64,000 bases of DNA from Carboxylicivirga mesophila (GCF_018271975.1 NZ_JAGUCN010000008.1:62001-126000), one strand, 5' to 3'; counted from the first letter of the stretch, positions 1 to 9,237 are shown. Made by a program: numbers and translations. Notes: generated by a model from the letters alone, not told the origin.

Positions 1-887
1 TTGAAAAGCATGGTCGCTTACAGGTGGAAGGAAATAAAATTGTTGGTAAACATGGTCAGGCCGTTAGCCTGGCCGGGAACAGCTTTTTCTGGAGTAATGA
101 AGGATGGGGAGGCAATCGTTTTTATAACGCTTCGGTCGTATCCTGGTTGAAGCTCGATTGGGGAGCCACCATAGTACGTGCCGCAATGGGGGTTGATGAA
201 TGGGGTGGTTATTTGGAGAAACAAGCAGCAAATAAAACCAATGTCAAGAAACTGGTTGATGCAGCTATTGAGGAGGGATTATATGTCATTATTGACTGGC
301 ATTCACACCATGCTGAAGATTACCCGGATGATGCAGTGGCTTTTTTTAAAGAGATGGCACAGGCCTATGCCGATTATGACAATATTATTTATGAGATATA
401 TAACGAGCCATTGGATGTATCGTGGGATGATGTGATTAAACCTTATGCTGAGAAAGTGATTGCTGCAATAAGGGAATTTGATAAAGATAACCTGATTGTC
501 GTAGGCACTCCGGAATGGTCGCAGCGTGTTGATTTAGCTGCACAAAATCCTATTACTTCTGATAGCAATGTGGCCTATGTAATGCATTTTTATTCGGTGC
601 ATCACACCCAATGGTTGCGTGACAGAACCACAGCAGCCATAGCTGCCGGTTTACCAATAATAGTAACAGAATGGGGCTGTTTGGGTTATACACAAAATGA
701 TCCGGAAACTATGAAATGGATGGAATGGTGTAAAGAAAACCAGATAATCCATTGCAACTGGGCTGTCAATGATAAAGAGGAAGAATGGTCAATTGTGAAG
801 CAGGAAGCACCAGTCAATGGGGTCTGGAGCGAACAGGTACTCACACAATCCGGTAAGCTGGCACGTTCCATTATCCGAACGTGGTAG
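1..887 (+). CDS. GH5 endoglucanase, 5'-truncated by window edge
   Basis: Glycoside hydrolase family 5 (most like subfamily 2) endo-beta-1,4-glucanase, probably secreted; its N-terminus lies outside the window. The frame is open from base 3 and reads EKHGRLQV before the GTG at 24, and this matches the usual GH5_2 entry, so the GTG is probably internal. The barrel motifs are visible: FRAAM-like VRAAMGV, VIIDWHS, IYNEP with the acid/base Glu at 405-407, MHFYSVHH, and VTEWG with the nucleophile Glu at 669-671. The C-terminal CNWAVNDK segment is also typical. It is followed after ~50 bp by a GH3 gene on the same strand, so endo-cleavage and glucose release are probably coupled. Substrate (cellulose or mixed-linkage glucan) is inferred from family only. 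Confidence 0.9.
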   Translation, partial: EKHGRLQVEGNKIVGKHGQAVSLAGNSFFWSNEGWGGNRFYNASVVSWLKLDWGATIVRAAMGVDEWGGYLEKQAANKTNVKKLVDAAIEEGLYVIIDWHSHHAEDYPDDAVAFFKEMAQAYADYDNIIYEIYNEPLDVSWDDVIKPYAEKVIAAIREFDKDNLIVVGTPEWSQRVDLAAQNPITSDSNVAYVMHFYSVHHTQWLRDRTTAAIAAGLPIIVTEWGCLGYTQNDPETMKWMEWCKENQIIHCNWAVNDKEEEWSIVKQEAPVNGVWSEQVLTQSGKLARSIIRTW

Positions 888-935
888 TTCTTAAGTAATA
901 GTTAAATAGTTTCAAAATATTATAAAACAGTGCAT

Positions 936-3119
936 ATGAAGAAGGTAATAGTTATTCACTTGATGTTGCTCATGGTTGGATCTTTGCAACTACTGGCTCA
1001 ACAGCAGCAGAAAGATGTTGAGAAAAGAATTGATGAGATAATTTGCCAGCTCACCCTTGAGGAAAAGGTAAAGATGTGTCATGCCCAGTCGAAATTTAGT
1101 TCACCGGGAGTGGAGCGTCTGGGGATACCGGAAATATGGATGTCGGACGGGCCACATGGTGTGAGGGCAGAGATAGAATGGGATAGTTGGAACTACGCCG
1201 GGTGGACCAACGACTCATGCACAGCATTTCCGGCCTTAACATGTCTGGCTTCCACCTTTAATCCTGAGCTGGCCTATAAGTATGGTGTTGCCATTGGTGA
1301 AGAAGCCCGCTATCGTAAGAAAGATATACTGTTGGGACCTGGGGTTAACATTTATCGCACACCTCTTAATGGACGTAATTTTGAATACATGGGCGAAGAC
1401 CCATATCTGGCGTCAGTGATGTGTGTGCCTTATATTCAGGGTGTTCAAGCCAATGGCGTGGCAGCTTGTGTGAAGCATTATGCCCTCAATAACCAGGAAG
1501 TATGGCGCGGACACATTAACGTAAAGGTGAGCGATCGTGCGTTGCATGAGATTTATCTGCCTGCTTTTAAAGCTGCGGTGAAGGACGGCGAAGTTTGGTC
1601 TGTAATGGGAGCCTATAATCAATACAATGGTCAGCATACCAGCCATCATAAGGTGTTGATTAATGACATCCTTAAAGGCGATTGGGCATTTGATGGTGTG
1701 GTGGTGACTGACTGGGGAAGTGCGCATGATACAAAGGAAGCTGCTTTGAATGGACTGGATATTGAAATGGGGACCGGTACCGATGGTTTAACATCGTCCA
1801 CTGAGAATGCATACGACTATTATTACCTGGCTAAGCCATTTTTAGAGATGCTTAAAAGTGGTGAGATTGATGAAAGCGTTGTGGATGATAAAGTGCGCCG
1901 AATCCTGCGATTAATGTTTCGAACAAATATGAGTAAGGCACGGCCTTTGGGGCGAAAGGCTAATCAGGAGCATTTTGATGTGGCACGTGAGGTAGCACAG
2001 GAAGGTATTGTCTTGTTAAAGAATCATAAGAGCTTTTTACCATTAGACCCGGAAACAACCCAAACGATTGCTGTTATAGGCGAGAATGCTACGCGTATGA
2101 TGACTATTGGAGGAGGTTCGTCAGAGCTAAAAACGGTGCATGAAATTTCACCTTTAGAAGGCATTCAGAAACGATTTGCAAAGGCCAATATTATTCATTC
2201 CATGGGATATGCATCAGGGCCTTCGGCATACGGTCGAGTGATACCTTCTCACCTGGATACTGATTCACTGAAACAAGCGGCCATTCAGGTAGCAAAAGAA
2301 GCTGATATCGTCTTGTTTGTGGGTGGTTTAAATAAAAATCACGAACAGGATTGTGAAAACGGTGACAGAAAAAGCTTGAATCTGCCTTTCGGACAGGATG
2401 AGTTGTTAAGTGAAATCATGGCTGTTAATAACCATGTTGGGGTGGTATTAGTGAGTGGTAATGCCGTTGCCATGCCCTGGCAAGCGCAGGCTAAAGCCAT
2501 AGTGCAGGCCTGGTACCTGGGTAGTGAAACAGGTCATGCTTTAGCGGATGTGCTTTCTGGTGATGTCAATCCATCAGGTAAGTTACCTTTTACATTTCCG
2601 GTAAAACTGGAAGATAACGGCGCACATGCCTTTGATGCTTTATCTTATCCCGGCGATGGGGTTGATCAGGTATACAAAGAAGATATTTTGGTAGGCTATC
2701 GCTGGCACGACACTAAGCAGATAAAGCCACTGTATGCTTTTGGGCATGGATTATCTTACACCTCTTTCAAGATACATGCTGCAGAGGTGGAATCAGCGCA
2801 ATATCAGCCTGGCGATGCTGTGCAACTTTCTGTGAATATCAGTAATACAGGCAAACAGGCAGGTGCAGAAGTGTTGCAGGTATATGTCCACGATAGTAAA
2901 GCCGCCGTAATGCGGCCGCTTAAAGAACTGAAAGCATTCAGGAAAGTGAAGCTGGCGCCTGGTGAAAGTAAATTGGTGGAATTTAGTATTCCGGTTGATT
3001 CATTTGCGTATTACGACGAAGATAAAGAAGAGTGGCATCTTGAAGCCGGACAGTTTAAGTTAATGGTAGGTACCTCATCTCAGGATATCAGGAAAACATT
3101 ACCCATTGAAGTTAAATAA
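936..3119 (+). CDS. GH3 beta-glucosidase, secreted
   Basis: Family 3 glycoside hydrolase, ~727 residues, expected to release glucose from beta-glucan oligosaccharides in the periplasm. An N-terminal signal peptide (MKKVIVIHLMLLMVGSLQLLAQ, about 20 residues) argues for the ATG at 936 rather than the in-frame GTG at 930. The N-terminal barrel carries the KHYALNNQE motif near residue 182 and the nucleophile Asp near residue 259 in VVVTDWGSAHD. The alpha/beta sandwich (GGGSSEL region) and a C-terminal fibronectin III-like domain (from about residue 620, with the GAEVLQVYV stretch) complete the standard three-domain architecture. It sits between GH5 and an EEP hydrolase on the same strand, so one operon is likely. 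A beta-xylosidase activity cannot be excluded by sequence alone. Confidence 0.92.
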   Translation: MKKVIVIHLMLLMVGSLQLLAQQQQKDVEKRIDEIICQLTLEEKVKMCHAQSKFSSPGVERLGIPEIWMSDGPHGVRAEIEWDSWNYAGWTNDSCTAFPALTCLASTFNPELAYKYGVAIGEEARYRKKDILLGPGVNIYRTPLNGRNFEYMGEDPYLASVMCVPYIQGVQANGVAACVKHYALNNQEVWRGHINVKVSDRALHEIYLPAFKAAVKDGEVWSVMGAYNQYNGQHTSHHKVLINDILKGDWAFDGVVVTDWGSAHDTKEAALNGLDIEMGTGTDGLTSSTENAYDYYYLAKPFLEMLKSGEIDESVVDDKVRRILRLMFRTNMSKARPLGRKANQEHFDVAREVAQEGIVLLKNHKSFLPLDPETTQTIAVIGENATRMMTIGGGSSELKTVHEISPLEGIQKRFAKANIIHSMGYASGPSAYGRVIPSHLDTDSLKQAAIQVAKEADIVLFVGGLNKNHEQDCENGDRKSLNLPFGQDELLSEIMAVNNHVGVVLVSGNAVAMPWQAQAKAIVQAWYLGSETGHALADVLSGDVNPSGKLPFTFPVKLEDNGAHAFDALSYPGDGVDQVYKEDILVGYRWHDTKQIKPLYAFGHGLSYTSFKIHAAEVESAQYQPGDAVQLSVNISNTGKQAGAEVLQVYVHDSKAAVMRPLKELKAFRKVKLAPGESKLVEFSIPVDSFAYYDEDKEEWHLEAGQFKLMVGTSSQDIRKTLPIEVK

Positions 3120-3200
3120 AACAGGATGGCAGTTGCTTTGTCATTGGAATAACCAAGGATGAAGTAGCTGCTGCCATAATATCATATGTGGCATTTAAGT

Positions 3201-4046
3201 ATGAAGTCAGCACTTATTTTCATATTGGGGTATATCTTTCTATTGCTGTGTTTTGAGCTGCCAGCCCAGGAGCTAAAGGTTATGACCTACAATATTAAAA
3301 ATGATTATCAGCAAGAGGGGCTAGACACCTGGGAGCTCCGTAAACAGGAAATGGCCCGGTTACTCAACGATGAATCACCTGCGATAATTGGAGTTCAGGA
3401 GGCTTTGCTTAATCAGTTAAGTGATCTGCAGGCTCATTTAGATGACTATTGCTATATAGGCGCTGGAAGAGATGACGGGAACACAGCAGGTGAGTATTGC
3501 GCCATCTTTTATGATACCACACAATTAAAGGTCATTCAAGAGGGTACCTTTTGGCTTTCGGACACACCGGACTCAATAAGCATAGGTTGGGATGCCGCTT
3601 ATCCAAGGATTTGTACCTATGGCTTGTTTCAACATCACTCGTCCGGCAAAAAAATGTGGGTGTTTAATACGCACTTCGATCATATCGGATTAAAAGCGAG
3701 AGAAGCATCGGCCAGGCTGATTCTATCGAAGATGAATCAATTAAACAGCCATCAGGAACCGGTTTGTGTAATGGGGGATTTCAATGCAGAAGAGCAGGAG
3801 TTGTGCATTAAAATACTTAAAGTTCAGCTTAGCGATACCCGTGATGTAGCCCTCTATCCCGGAAAAGGTCCGACAGGAACTTTTAATGGTTTTGTTGATT
3901 CGCCTATATCCAGGCGGATAGATTATGTTTTTGTGAAGCATTTCAATGTAGAACAGCATACGCATATTGATCGGCGAAAAGCTAATGGGAGGCATGTTTC
4001 TGACCATCTGCCGGTTGCAGCCATCATTGAGTTCAATATAGACTAA
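3201..4046 (+). CDS. secreted endonuclease/exonuclease/phosphatase (EEP) family hydrolase
   Basis: EEP-fold (DNase I-like) metal-dependent phosphoesterase of ~281 residues. Signatures in order: MTYNIKND at the N-terminus, GVQEAL with the metal-binding Glu, FNTHFDH, VMGDFNAE, and the C-terminal RIDYVFVK and SDHLPV with the catalytic Asp-His pair. The ATG at 3201 gives a clean signal peptide (hydrophobic ILGYIFLLLCF, then PAQ); the ATG at 3186 only adds five residues. It lies between GH3 and GH31 with 16 bp to the latter, so it belongs to the glycan locus. Secreted EEP proteins are common in Bacteroidota glycan loci, but their substrate (phospholipid headgroup, phosphosugar or nucleic acid) is unknown here. 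Confidence 0.85.
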   Translation: MKSALIFILGYIFLLLCFELPAQELKVMTYNIKNDYQQEGLDTWELRKQEMARLLNDESPAIIGVQEALLNQLSDLQAHLDDYCYIGAGRDDGNTAGEYCAIFYDTTQLKVIQEGTFWLSDTPDSISIGWDAAYPRICTYGLFQHHSSGKKMWVFNTHFDHIGLKAREASARLILSKMNQLNSHQEPVCVMGDFNAEEQELCIKILKVQLSDTRDVALYPGKGPTGTFNGFVDSPISRRIDYVFVKHFNVEQHTHIDRRKANGRHVSDHLPVAAIIEFNID

Positions 4047-4061
4047 TAATTCAGGATAATA

Positions 4062-6332
4062 ATGGTAAAATTCTATAAATTACAGTTACTCGTTTTGAGT
4101 ATGTTTGTACTTTTATTAACAAGTTGCGATAAGTACATTATCAATAGCAATAAAGTGACTTATGATGGTTATGAATTTCAGGTACTTTCACCTGGTTTAA
4201 TAGTCGTACAAAAAGAAGGTGTGCATATCGCCACTGTTAATGATGAATTCCCAAGTTGCGATTTTCAGGTGGTGCAGAATGGTCATCAGTTGGAGTTGCA
4301 CACCTCAAAATGTCGTTTGGTTTATACTCCCGGTGAAGAGGCACTAACAGAGCGGATTCAAATTATCTATGAAGGCATCATTGGACAGGTGCAAACACAA
4401 ATTGGTCAAATTGATAGACTAAACCTGGGGGGAATCATCAAATCGGTGGATCGCTGTGATGGTAGGCTCGAATACAGTGAGTACGACTATACATCTGCCG
4501 CAAAGCCTTTGGAAATACCCAAAGGATTGTTGAGTCAGCGGGGTTTTACAGTTCTTAAATCGGTTGATGGCACTCTGAAACATAGTGACACAGATGGTAT
4601 GGCAGATGCTTTATTTATCTTTTGTTATGGTTCTGATTACAAGAGTGCATTAAAAGATTTCACGCAACTTAACGGGCAAGTACCCTTATTACCCAAATGG
4701 ACATTGGGCACCTGGTTTAGTCGCTACCAGCCATTATCAGCCAATGATTATAAAAACATCGTAAATCGTTTTAGGAAAGAACAAATTCCAATTGATGTAA
4801 TTGTACCGGACATGAACTGGCACATTGATGGTTGGTTTGGCACCCGTTATGACCTGGAGAAGTTTCCTGATATGAAAGGTTTTTTTGAATGGACACACAA
4901 GAATGGTATTCATGTGGGCTTTAATCACCACCCTGGAGCTGTAATTAGAGATGATGAACGTGCAAAAATGTTTTGTCAGCAAGCCGGGCTGGATTATGAT
5001 TCGCTGCTGCAGGCAACCATTAAGCAATATGAAGAATCGGGCTGGGAATTTATTGAAAATGCCTTGTTTTACGGCGAAGGCAACCCAGATCATATTAAAC
5101 CGTTCTTTGATGTTTTCTTGTCACCAATCATGGATGAAGGATTGGATTTCCATTGGGTCGATGGTACGCCTTCTACTAAGAACCTGGAGCAATATTACAA
5201 ACTTACGGAATTTCATAACCAGCAGAGAGCCATTGTTTTAACACGACAGGTAGCAGGGAGTTTTGATCATCATCGCTATCCAATTGGTTTCTCGGCCGAT
5301 AGTTATATAAGTTGGGAAAGCCTGAAATTCAACACAGAGCTTACCGTGATGGGAGCAAATAATGGCGTGTATTGGTCGCACGATATTGGAGGTCACATGG
5401 AATGCTTTGGAGATATAGAATACAGCGAGCTTTTTACACGCTGGGTACAAGCAGGTGCTATGTCGCCTTTCTGTCGCCTGCACGCTACCGGCGGTGTTGA
5501 ATGGGATAAGCGTTTGGCACATTGCCGTCAACCATGGAAATGGGGCGATAAAGTGTTAGATGCGACTCGGAAAATTTTGCAGTTAAAATATAAATTAATG
5601 CCATATACTTACTCATTGAATCGCCAGGCACATGATGATGGTTTGTTGATTTGTCATGGGATGTATCTGGATTATCCCAGCGATGCACAGGCTTATCAGT
5701 ACAGTCAATCGCAGTATATGTTTGGCCCCTCTGTTATGGTGGCCCCTATTATATCACCAGCCGAGGACCAAAAAGGATTGGATGGTAAGGCAAAACACAA
5801 TGTTTGGATACCCGAAGGGACATGGTACGATTATTTTAGTGGGGAAGCCATTAACGGACCTGTTGAAACCCTGGTTGCTAAACCCATAGATGAAATGCCT
5901 TTATATATTAAAGAAGGAGCCATTATTCCTATGATGAATTACATGGACTATACAGATCAGAAACCTCTGGAGAATCTGACAATTGAGTTTTATCAAGCTA
6001 CCAGCTCTATGGCAACGTCTTTTGATTTATATGAAGATGATGGTGTCTCACTAGCTTACCAAAATGGTAAGTCTCAGTTTACCACTATTGAATACGCGTA
6101 TCAACAAGGTCAGGGAACTAAGGTTGTTATTTATCCAGTCAAAGGGCAGTATGAAGGTGGTGTTAAAGTACGTAATTACAATCTGGTGTTTAAATACATT
6201 AAGCAGCAGCCTTCAAGAGTGCTGTTAAACGGCAAGTCAATAAATGAAGATGCAATAAGTTTTGAAGGAGATAGGCTATCTATAACGGTTAAAGACTATA
6301 ATGTAAATGAAAGGTTAACCATTGAACTGTAG
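4062..6332 (+). CDS. GH31 alpha-glucosidase/alpha-xylosidase lipoprotein
   Basis: Family 31 glycoside hydrolase, 756 residues, exported as a lipoprotein: hydrophobic stretch then LLTSC with the lipidated Cys at residue 22. Its catalytic pair is recognisable: nucleophile Asp367 in FHWVDGTP and acid/base Asp413 in GFSADSYISW, followed by the GVYWSHDIGGH motif. The N-terminal beta-sandwich, the barrel (from about residue 210, PLLPKWTLGTWFSRY) and the C-terminal beta domain with DLYEDDG (DUF5110-like) are all present, so the gene is intact. It is the last gene of the locus, and a ~780 bp gene-free region follows. Together with GH5 and GH3 it would fit trimming of alpha-linked side chains, but alpha-glucosidase versus alpha-xylosidase is not decided by what can be read. 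Confidence 0.9.
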   Translation: MVKFYKLQLLVLSMFVLLLTSCDKYIINSNKVTYDGYEFQVLSPGLIVVQKEGVHIATVNDEFPSCDFQVVQNGHQLELHTSKCRLVYTPGEEALTERIQIIYEGIIGQVQTQIGQIDRLNLGGIIKSVDRCDGRLEYSEYDYTSAAKPLEIPKGLLSQRGFTVLKSVDGTLKHSDTDGMADALFIFCYGSDYKSALKDFTQLNGQVPLLPKWTLGTWFSRYQPLSANDYKNIVNRFRKEQIPIDVIVPDMNWHIDGWFGTRYDLEKFPDMKGFFEWTHKNGIHVGFNHHPGAVIRDDERAKMFCQQAGLDYDSLLQATIKQYEESGWEFIENALFYGEGNPDHIKPFFDVFLSPIMDEGLDFHWVDGTPSTKNLEQYYKLTEFHNQQRAIVLTRQVAGSFDHHRYPIGFSADSYISWESLKFNTELTVMGANNGVYWSHDIGGHMECFGDIEYSELFTRWVQAGAMSPFCRLHATGGVEWDKRLAHCRQPWKWGDKVLDATRKILQLKYKLMPYTYSLNRQAHDDGLLICHGMYLDYPSDAQAYQYSQSQYMFGPSVMVAPIISPAEDQKGLDGKAKHNVWIPEGTWYDYFSGEAINGPVETLVAKPIDEMPLYIKEGAIIPMMNYMDYTDQKPLENLTIEFYQATSSMATSFDLYEDDGVSLAYQNGKSQFTTIEYAYQQGQGTKVVIYPVKGQYEGGVKVRNYNLVFKYIKQQPSRVLLNGKSINEDAISFEGDRLSITVKDYNVNERLTIEL

Positions 6333-7115
6333 TTGTGAGTGTGGCCCTGTTGATACATTTTGTTTAAGTGTATTAATGGGGCTGTATAGGCTTATATTAC
6401 ATATAGACCACCTTGAAGGTTTTTTAGACAGAAACAGTATATTAATTCAACTGAAAAACATATCAGTTAAAGGACTAATACAGTCTTCTTAAGCCACTGC
6501 CTTTGATATCGCAACCGCAAAGGTATGTCGGACGGTGTGATTAGCAAAAGCGACGCCTGATTGCTCAATGGATGAGCATGATTTCCTAAGCAGGCGGGTG
6601 AAACACAGCTGTATTTCACATTGTTTATAAGCCATTTGATTATTCTGCGATGTTTATGGAAATACAGCCAAGTTTCCCTCCTTTAGAGGGCATGCCCATC
6701 CATTTATTCCGCTGCCAGTCGCTTCCTTTTGCAAATGACACCAACCCTGTTTAATGAGTGGCTTACGCGATATCAAAAGCCCCAATCCATACCAGATTAA
6801 TAGATATCATTCAGCTGAGGAGGGTTGGAATTAGTTATTATTTCTGACTTTGAAGCTGTGTTAATGCAATGGTTAAATTAAACTCTTACGAAGTGGATGC
6901 AAGATGTGTTTTTAGGTACCTAAAAACGGAAGGACTTGCCCGGTGGGACTGTGATAAAATGAGAGTAACAAATTAATAGTATTCTTCCAATGGCGCACAA
7001 AAAAAACGAAATGGCAATGCATCATTTTGTATAGAAGAATCAACCAGCAAACAATAGGTTTTTTGGATGATTAGGTATTGCTATTGTAGTGGTTAAAGAG
7101 TTTATATCGAATGGC
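6333..7115. other. gene-free region between glycan locus and toxin-antitoxin pair
   Basis: No open frame with recognisable coding character was found on either strand. The main structure is the long imperfect palindrome annotated at 6499-6780. The rest is AT-rich sequence with no obvious promoter or tRNA. The stretch 7052-7059 (CAATAGGT) matches part of the AATAGGTCTCG repeats upstream of the integrase, but eight bases is too short to call an element end. Confidence 0.5.
6499..6780. repeat. long imperfect inverted repeat (~280 bp, ~40 nt loop)
   Basis: Two arms of ~120 nt (6499-6617 and 6659-6780) face each other. Matching blocks in the same order are GCCTTTGATATCGC against the complement of 6767-6780 (13 of 14), GGTGTGATTAGCAAAA (14 of 16), AATGGATGAGCATG (13 of 14), and the inner GCTGTATTTC (10 of 10, 6608-6617 with 6659-6668). 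The ordered blocks make chance unlikely. It could be two diverged inverted copies of an intergenic repeat, a miniature inverted-repeat element, or a long RNA hairpin after the GH31 gene. No transposase is attached. Confidence 0.7.
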
Positions 7116-7406
7116 CTAAGAAGCTTGCATGTGCTTAAGCTCAAGCAGCTCTTTGTTGAGTTCATAGTTTTTCTGCAGGCGAATCCAGAATTTGGCATCA
7201 ATGCCTAATAGCTTTTCTAATGCAATAGCAATTGGGATAGTAATACCTCTTTTGCCCTTTAATAGGAGGCTTATATGAGACTTATTGTATCCGGTTGCCT
7301 TAACTAAATCTATTTGACGGATATTTTGTGCTTCCATCTCTTCAAGAATGGTTTCACTGGGGTGAAAAACATCCCCGGGAATCATATCGTTGGCTAAATT
7401 TTTCAT
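7116..7406 (-). CDS. higA: HigA-type antitoxin, XRE helix-turn-helix
   Basis: Ninety-six residue HigA/VapI-family antitoxin. The opening MIPGDVFHPSETILEEME followed by the helix-turn-helix (RQIDLVKATGYNKSHISLLLKG) is the hallmark of this family, which neutralises a HigB-type toxin and represses its own promoter. The start codon overlaps the stop of the upstream toxin gene by 4 bp (7403-7406), so the two are translationally coupled. The toxin-first order is typical of higBA. A candidate operator lies upstream of the pair at 7748-7798. Confidence 0.85.
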   Translation of the reverse strand: MKNLANDMIPGDVFHPSETILEEMEAQNIRQIDLVKATGYNKSHISLLLKGKRGITIPIAIALEKLLGIDAKFWIRLQKNYELNKELLELKHMQAS

Positions 7407-7729
7407 TTCTGATAATGTTTTGAAATTTCATTGATTAAAATGATTTCCACAATAAGGTCATCATGCTGTTCATTCATCGGAATGAATAAAAGCCGATAAG
7501 TTCTGTTTAAACGGATGGAGCATTCTCCTTTACGGTCACCTTTAAGGAATTCAAAATTTAAACTTTTGAACTGATTTAATTCTTCAAGATGTTGGATGCT
7601 TAGTAATATCTGCATCTTACGTTTAAACTGTTTTATCACATCTTTTTGAAACGGTAACTTTCCCTTTATCTCATCTAAAGGGGTTGTATAGAAGTATTCT
7701 AATTCATTCGTTTTGAATTTAACCTTCAT
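7403..7729 (-). CDS. higB: HigB/RelE-like toxin
   Basis: A 108-residue protein of the RelE/ParE superfamily, HigB-like, expected to be a ribosome-dependent mRNA endonuclease. The C-terminal pattern GECSIRLNRTYRLLFIP, followed by a strand with IVEIILINEISKHY, matches the end of HigB-type toxins (basic residues, then an EI..I.HY tail). It precedes and overlaps the HigA-like antitoxin by 4 bp. The fold assignment rests on this pattern plus the partner; the N-terminal half is not diagnostic. The gene lies 70 bp downstream of the integrase stop on the same strand, which suggests the pair came with the mobile element. Confidence 0.75.
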   Translation of the reverse strand: MKVKFKTNELEYFYTTPLDEIKGKLPFQKDVIKQFKRKMQILLSIQHLEELNQFKSLNFEFLKGDRKGECSIRLNRTYRLLFIPMNEQHDDLIVEIILINEISKHYQK

Positions 7730-7747
7730 ATGTCAAAAGTATTTTAA

Positions 7748-7798
7748 AGTTTTCATTTCTGCAAACTTTTGGATTGAATGTTTGCAAAAATGAAAACT
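7748..7798. promoter_or_regulatory. 19-bp inverted repeat between integrase and higBA
   Basis: Arms AGTTTTCATTTCTGCAAAC (7748-7766) and its complement at 7780-7798 match at 18 of 19 positions around a 13-nt spacer. It lies just upstream of the toxin start and just after the integrase stop. A HigA operator is the preferred reading because these antitoxins bind palindromes at their own promoter; a terminator for the integrase gene is the alternative, but there is no clear T-run. Confidence 0.6.
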
Positions 7799-7801
7799 AT
7801 T

Positions 7802-9007
7802 CTACATGCCTAATTTAGTTTTAAGTACCATCATATCCTCTGAAATTTTGCTTTCCAGCACTCTGGCATAAATCTGCGTTACTTTTAAGGAGCGATGTCC
7901 TAAAAGTTTGGAGACTGTTTCAATGGGCACTCCGTTAGAGAGGGTGACAGTAGTAGCAAAGGTGTGACGGGCCATATGCATCGTCAGGTTTTTCTTGATG
8001 TCGCAAATGTCAGCCAGCTCTTTCAGGTAACTGTTAAGTCGCTGGTTGCTTGAAACTGGCAATACACGCCCCTTCAATAGTGTTTCAGGATAGTCGGCAT
8101 ATTTGTTGAGAATATGCATGGCATTTGGGAACAGCGGTATGTGACAGATCGATTTCGTTTTAGTACGTTTAATAATAATCCAGAGGTTTCCGTCATTTCT
8201 TGTCTGGAGGTGTTCCTTGTTTAGTTTGGCAATATCAGCATAGGCTAATCCGGTGTAGCAAGCAAACACAAATATGTCTCGTACAATAGAAAGTCTTTCC
8301 AGGTCAATGGCTTTAGTCTCTATCCGTGCCAGTTCATCTTTAGTTAGAAAGTCTCGATGAGCCTCCTCTAGTTTAACTTTAAATTTAGAATAAGGATTTT
8401 TGCGAATATGATCCATCGAAATGGCTAGATTAAGCACTCTTCGCAGATGTTTGTGGTAGTTCCAGGCCGTATTTTGATGGATGCCATATGTGGATTTAAG
8501 ATACATATCAAAGCGGTTCAGAAAATCGTAATTGATGACATTAACCGGCATGTCCTTACAGGATAGCTGTTCGGACATGAATTCAGCCAGTTTGCTGCGC
8601 GATACGCGATAGTGCTTTAAGGTTTCAAAGGCATATCCTTTTCCCAAGTTTGTTTCCATTGTATGTAAGTAGTAATCAAATATTTTTAGCAAGCCAGGCA
8701 CTTCACTAATGCCGAGGTAGCGCTTTTTAATGGTATGGATATCGAATGGTTTACCTAACGAGACCAGTTGGTTATAGAGATCATAGATATTGGTTGTCAT
8801 TTTTGTGAGGCGGTTATTATAGACCTTTGCTCCCTCAATGCCAGGATCTATCTTTTGAGCAACTTCATTCCAGTCATTGGGAGAAATAAAAATCCCGCTC
8901 GACAGTTCCATCCGTTTCTGGTTCAACGTCACCCGTATGTAAATCGGGCAAGAGCCATCTTTTTTGGCTTTTGTTTTTTTAATCACAAAGCTACTTATCA
9001 GTCTCAT
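7802..9007 (-). CDS. tyrosine recombinase/integrase, Bacteroidota type
   Basis: Site-specific tyrosine recombinase of 401 residues. The N-terminal arm-binding domain (residues 1-90, with IYIRVTLN and WNEVAQ) and the SAM-like core-binding domain (about 105-205) precede the catalytic domain. Catalytic residues visible: TKT beta-hairpin Lys near 282-284, His344-x-x-Arg347 in HMARHTF, His371 in LLGHRS and the nucleophile Tyr380 in VTQIYA. The first Arg is replaced by Ala255 in CYTGLAYADI; loss of this Arg is known in Bacteroidota recombinases such as IntDOT. It stands between higBA and tRNA-Leu with no other mobile genes, so it looks like the remains of, or a very small, integrated element. Three AATAGGTCTCG motifs lie upstream. 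Confidence 0.88.
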   Translation of the reverse strand: MRLISSFVIKKTKAKKDGSCPIYIRVTLNQKRMELSSGIFISPNDWNEVAQKIDPGIEGAKVYNNRLTKMTTNIYDLYNQLVSLGKPFDIHTIKKRYLGISEVPGLLKIFDYYLHTMETNLGKGYAFETLKHYRVSRSKLAEFMSEQLSCKDMPVNVINYDFLNRFDMYLKSTYGIHQNTAWNYHKHLRRVLNLAISMDHIRKNPYSKFKVKLEEAHRDFLTKDELARIETKAIDLERLSIVRDIFVFACYTGLAYADIAKLNKEHLQTRNDGNLWIIIKRTKTKSICHIPLFPNAMHILNKYADYPETLLKGRVLPVSSNQRLNSYLKELADICDIKKNLTMHMARHTFATTVTLSNGVPIETVSKLLGHRSLKVTQIYARVLESKISEDMMVLKTKLGM

Positions 9008-9033
9008 GTCAGATAGTTTTTTAAGGAAGTGAG

Positions 9034-9180
9034 AATAGGTCTCGCTAAAGACTTAAATTAAGACCGATTTATTCTGACTTCCAAGTTCAAAATATATCAA
9101 AATGAGTCGAATAATATTTTGTGAGTCAGTGAGATAGGATTTGCCGAGACCTATTTTGTCTGAAAAAGCAATAGGTCTCG
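9034..9180. repeat. three AATAGGTCTCG motifs upstream of integrase
   Basis: The 11-mer AATAGGTCTCG occurs at 9034-9044 and 9170-9180 in direct orientation and at 9145-9155 inverted, the last two forming a perfect 11-bp inverted repeat with a 14-nt spacer. The position upstream of a tyrosine recombinase gene suggests arm-type binding sites or an attachment site; this is inference. Confidence 0.55.
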
Positions 9181-9237
9181 ATTTAGTCCCTTTTAACCCC
9201 TGTTTTGATGCTTTTTTGTGGGTTTTTGCTAAAAAGA

